Below are positions 61,401 through 64,000 of a stretch of 64,000 nucleotides of DNA, piece after piece. The DNA is taken from NCBI RefSeq assembly GCF_050436995.1, contig NC_134754.1, positions 7,743,001 to 7,807,000 on the forward strand. The letters are read 5' to 3'. Every line of letters begins with the position of its first letter. Position 1 is the stretch's first letter. Origin of the DNA: Anticarsia gemmatalis. Taxonomy: Eukaryota > Arthropoda > Insecta > Lepidoptera > Erebidae. The notes beneath the pieces are model-generated. The model made no database searches. It saw only the letters and a program-made list of their open reading frames with translations, and had not been told where the DNA came from. The position numbers and the translations under genes are program-made.

Positions 61401-64000
61401 CAATAATTGCTGCTGCATAATTTGAATCAACACAAAGGCATGGTAGTAATTATTTACGTGACCCGTATGTCGTAATGCCAACGATATAATAATTATGTTG
61501 TGTAATTGTGTGTGGCTACTCGCCATGGAAATATCCGTCCATGGACAATGGTGGCGCAAACATACATCAAAAATACTAAATCACGAGTTCTAACTAATGC
61601 ATGAGTGATGCTAAATTGTTAGTTGTGTAATACTACGCATATTTTTTCATAAGAAGTGTAAGCCTTGAAAGTTGCCATTGTTTATTTTTAAAAATACTTA
61701 CCATTAGATCCTTACCATGTCTGGAAGGCTAATTTAGTGTGTAAAAGAAATAGTAAAATCGTTTTTTGCTGCGGTTATTTACGATACGTTGAATTTAATT
61801 ATTGAGGTTTTTTTAGATAAGTAGGCACCTACAGCTTTTATTTGCAATCATTTATTTTAAAGTAACATGACATTTATACGCCCACGTGGTGGATAGCTTC
61901 TAGAAAGACATTCGAATAAAATGTATTAGTTATTCATGACATATATTGTTGTTTCATAGAAACATGCTAAATACACAAAGTTAAACTAGTACTAATCACC
62001 AAACATTACCTGCGGCATTGCAAATTGAATTCATAATTCATCCAATCAGGTTATTACAAACGGTTCGTCTCATATTATTAAACAGAACGAATTAACCAAT
62101 GTTTGAAAACCACCCACTATGAAACATTAGTGGTGACAAATATATTGTAAATTGAAATATTGCAATAGTTCATACAATATTTGGTTTAAATACAAGTGAC
62201 CCTCACAGATATTATGTTCTCTGAATGGGTTGTGGAATTCCCGAATGTTAATGATAATTTAACTGCTATTGTAATTTATACCGGTGTCGTTAGTCTGGTC
62301 AAATGACCTAGTAATTAGTTGGATTCTATTGACTCAAAATAATAGCATTGATAGTGTTTATAACATACGATGTTGCGCCGAGTGGCTTTGATTTCCACCA
62401 TTGTTTTGTGCCTCAAGGATAGTTTGGGTGCACTGTGCAAAACATAGGTCTTTGTTTGCATATTTGTTAGGTCCCTACAATACAAGTTTCATTCTTAGTC
62501 TTAAATGGAATGGAAAAAAATGGAGTATTTCGATTCATTTTACGTTATGAAAAATACTAGCTACGTTAGTTCCTTATCTATTTCATAACAATATGTTTTG
62601 TTTGAAATTCTACTATTTTTCTATCAGATTTACGAGGGTCTAACTTAGTTGCAATCAACATATCCTGAAAAAAATCATAACTCACGAGAACGGTTTCAAT
62701 ATCGCAACCGTTTAGTAGTACTTATCATAACTATTTAACGCTCCACCGATAACTGTATGCCACAAGGACCTTTTGAAATAAAACCCGAACGTTCCTCTTC
62801 ACGCAGTCTCGAAGGTTTCGCTACTAAATATCGCGATTATTCCGCGACTCACGACTACTTTGTATGCTGTCTTCGTATTCGCATAAAAATCGTAGGTGGT
62901 ACAAGCACCTTAGTTATGAGTGAGCCAGAATGATATGGATCTTGAAATATTACTGCGTATTAAAAATATACGTTTTTATACGCGACAGTTGAGGGTTAGA
63001 GGTCTATTTTATACGAATTTCGGTAGTCAATATTGTATGACTATTTGTTTAAGTATTATTTTATTATGATCTTTGTAATTTTCATTCAACACCAATGAAA
63101 TCAGGTACGAGAATACAATCTTCATGGTCCATGACCTGGAATTCGAGTATGACAAAGATTACGTTAGCCTCTCTTATTATATTGAAAACACTAGTAATAA
63201 CGTTTATTATTGTCAAACAGAAGAATATTCCTAATTATAATAAATACCATTCGACAAAACACGACATAACACATATAAATATCGCTTGGCAATCACAATA
63301 CGACATAATTTACAATAAATAACAAGTCGGGTACAAATCTATACAACCTGTTACGTAATATTGCTTTCGAACTTCCTTCAACAGTGTATTAATTGGGGAT
63401 CAAAACGTCATAAATTTAAAGCCCGCTGAGCTATTGTGGGGAGCCCACTTCCGGCGCAATCACACTGGGCTTAAGGACAGACGAACAGGAATTAACAAAG
63501 CAACCAACTGTTGTGGTTTGACGTCTTCGATGCAGTCTTGTTGAATGAAGCTTGAAATATACTTCGTAAGAAACTTGTGTTTGAGTGTCTTTATGAACTT
63601 ATCGACAACGAAAGCTGCCTTGTCTTCGATGACTGTGCTAATGAAAAAGACATACTGTAGTTTTATATTTCACTATCACAATACATTAATCGATCGATTT
63701 GTTCACTTTAAATATAGACTTTCTAAAGTTATACATTCGAAAACATTGTCGACTAGGGTCAAACGTGTAGTAAAAAAAAATCTGTGTCTAACATTTTGAT
63801 GTCTTTTTTATATTCATTTAAATGTTTAGCTCTTTTAGACACAATATTCTTTCATCCAAATAGCAAACGTATATTGCATAATTCATTAAACAGTCAACCA
63901 CAAATCCACTAAACATGGGTCAGTCCCAAAAGAGGGTTGACCAAAACCGATGCAGTTTGGTTTGGCAACAAAGTATACTGCGTATAGTTCCCTTGAGTGA
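58441..64000. other. Non-coding stretch, no recognisable gene
   Basis: About 5.5 kb, presumably still intron of the + strand gene. A weak nested inverted repeat lies at about 60993-61056 (AGACGG and GCAATG facing CATTGC and CCGTCT). A G+C-rich block at 63420-63475 (GGGGAGCCCACTTCCGGCGC) is unexplained. Short open frames (for example 60513-60746 and 63545-63799) have no domain. I could not find a second coding exon in phase with the signal-peptide exon. Confidence 0.5.

Noticed and set aside
1..64000. CRISPR arrays, operons, riboswitches or bacterial genes
   Set aside because: No regular spacer-repeat arrays, ribosome binding sites or prokaryotic gene packing. The repeats are those of a lepidopteran genome.

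Overview
The window looks like A+T-rich, mostly non-coding DNA from a moth or butterfly, possibly a noctuoid moth. The evidence is the repeat content: short non-autonomous Helitrons of the Lep1 type ending in CTAG, two tRNA-derived SINEs, an RTE-clade reverse transcriptase remnant and several interspersed repeat types I recognise from lepidopteran genomes. No bacterial or viral gene organisation is visible, and nearly all long open frames look like chance frames. The species and the family names are inference from memory; no database was searched.

Gene content is very low. The one coding segment I can defend is a small exon at 50274-50334 on the + strand. It has a splice acceptor, an ATG in good context, an 18-codon secretory signal peptide and a GTAAGT donor. 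It would be the first coding exon of a secreted or membrane protein whose remaining exons lie beyond the window or are not recognisable. Two upstream stretches ending in strong GTAAGT donors (30948-31140 and about 39497-39626) could be alternative 5' untranslated exons of the same gene, giving introns of about 19 and 11 kb; this is inference.

Layout. 0-5.3 kb: intronic or intergenic DNA, a pair of perfect hairpins at 3.0 kb, and one copy of a 170-180 bp inverted-repeat element (MITE A). 5.3-13.5 kb: nothing recognisable. 13.5-25.4 kb: two copies each of two lepidopteran repeats, a 23-bp perfect palindrome and a nearly complete SINE. 25.4-35.7 kb: empty apart from the 31-kb exon candidate. 35.7-37 kb: two adjacent MITE A copies and another dispersed repeat. 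39.5-45.6 kb: CpG-rich patches, a third full MITE A copy, a Helitron, and an unusual double palindrome with short T-rich direct repeats. 50.3-52.4 kb: the coding exon, a repeat, a complete Helitron and a second SINE. 55.7-58.2 kb: a three-level nested transposon: a Helitron inside an RTE retrotransposon inside an element with 27-bp terminal inverted repeats and 72-bp internal tandem repeats. 58.2-64 kb: nothing firm.

The most noteworthy items are the nested element at 55.7-58.2 kb, whose outer transposon I cannot assign to a superfamily; the MITE A family, where three copies have matching 3-bp target duplications; and the structured repeat at 45.4-45.6 kb.
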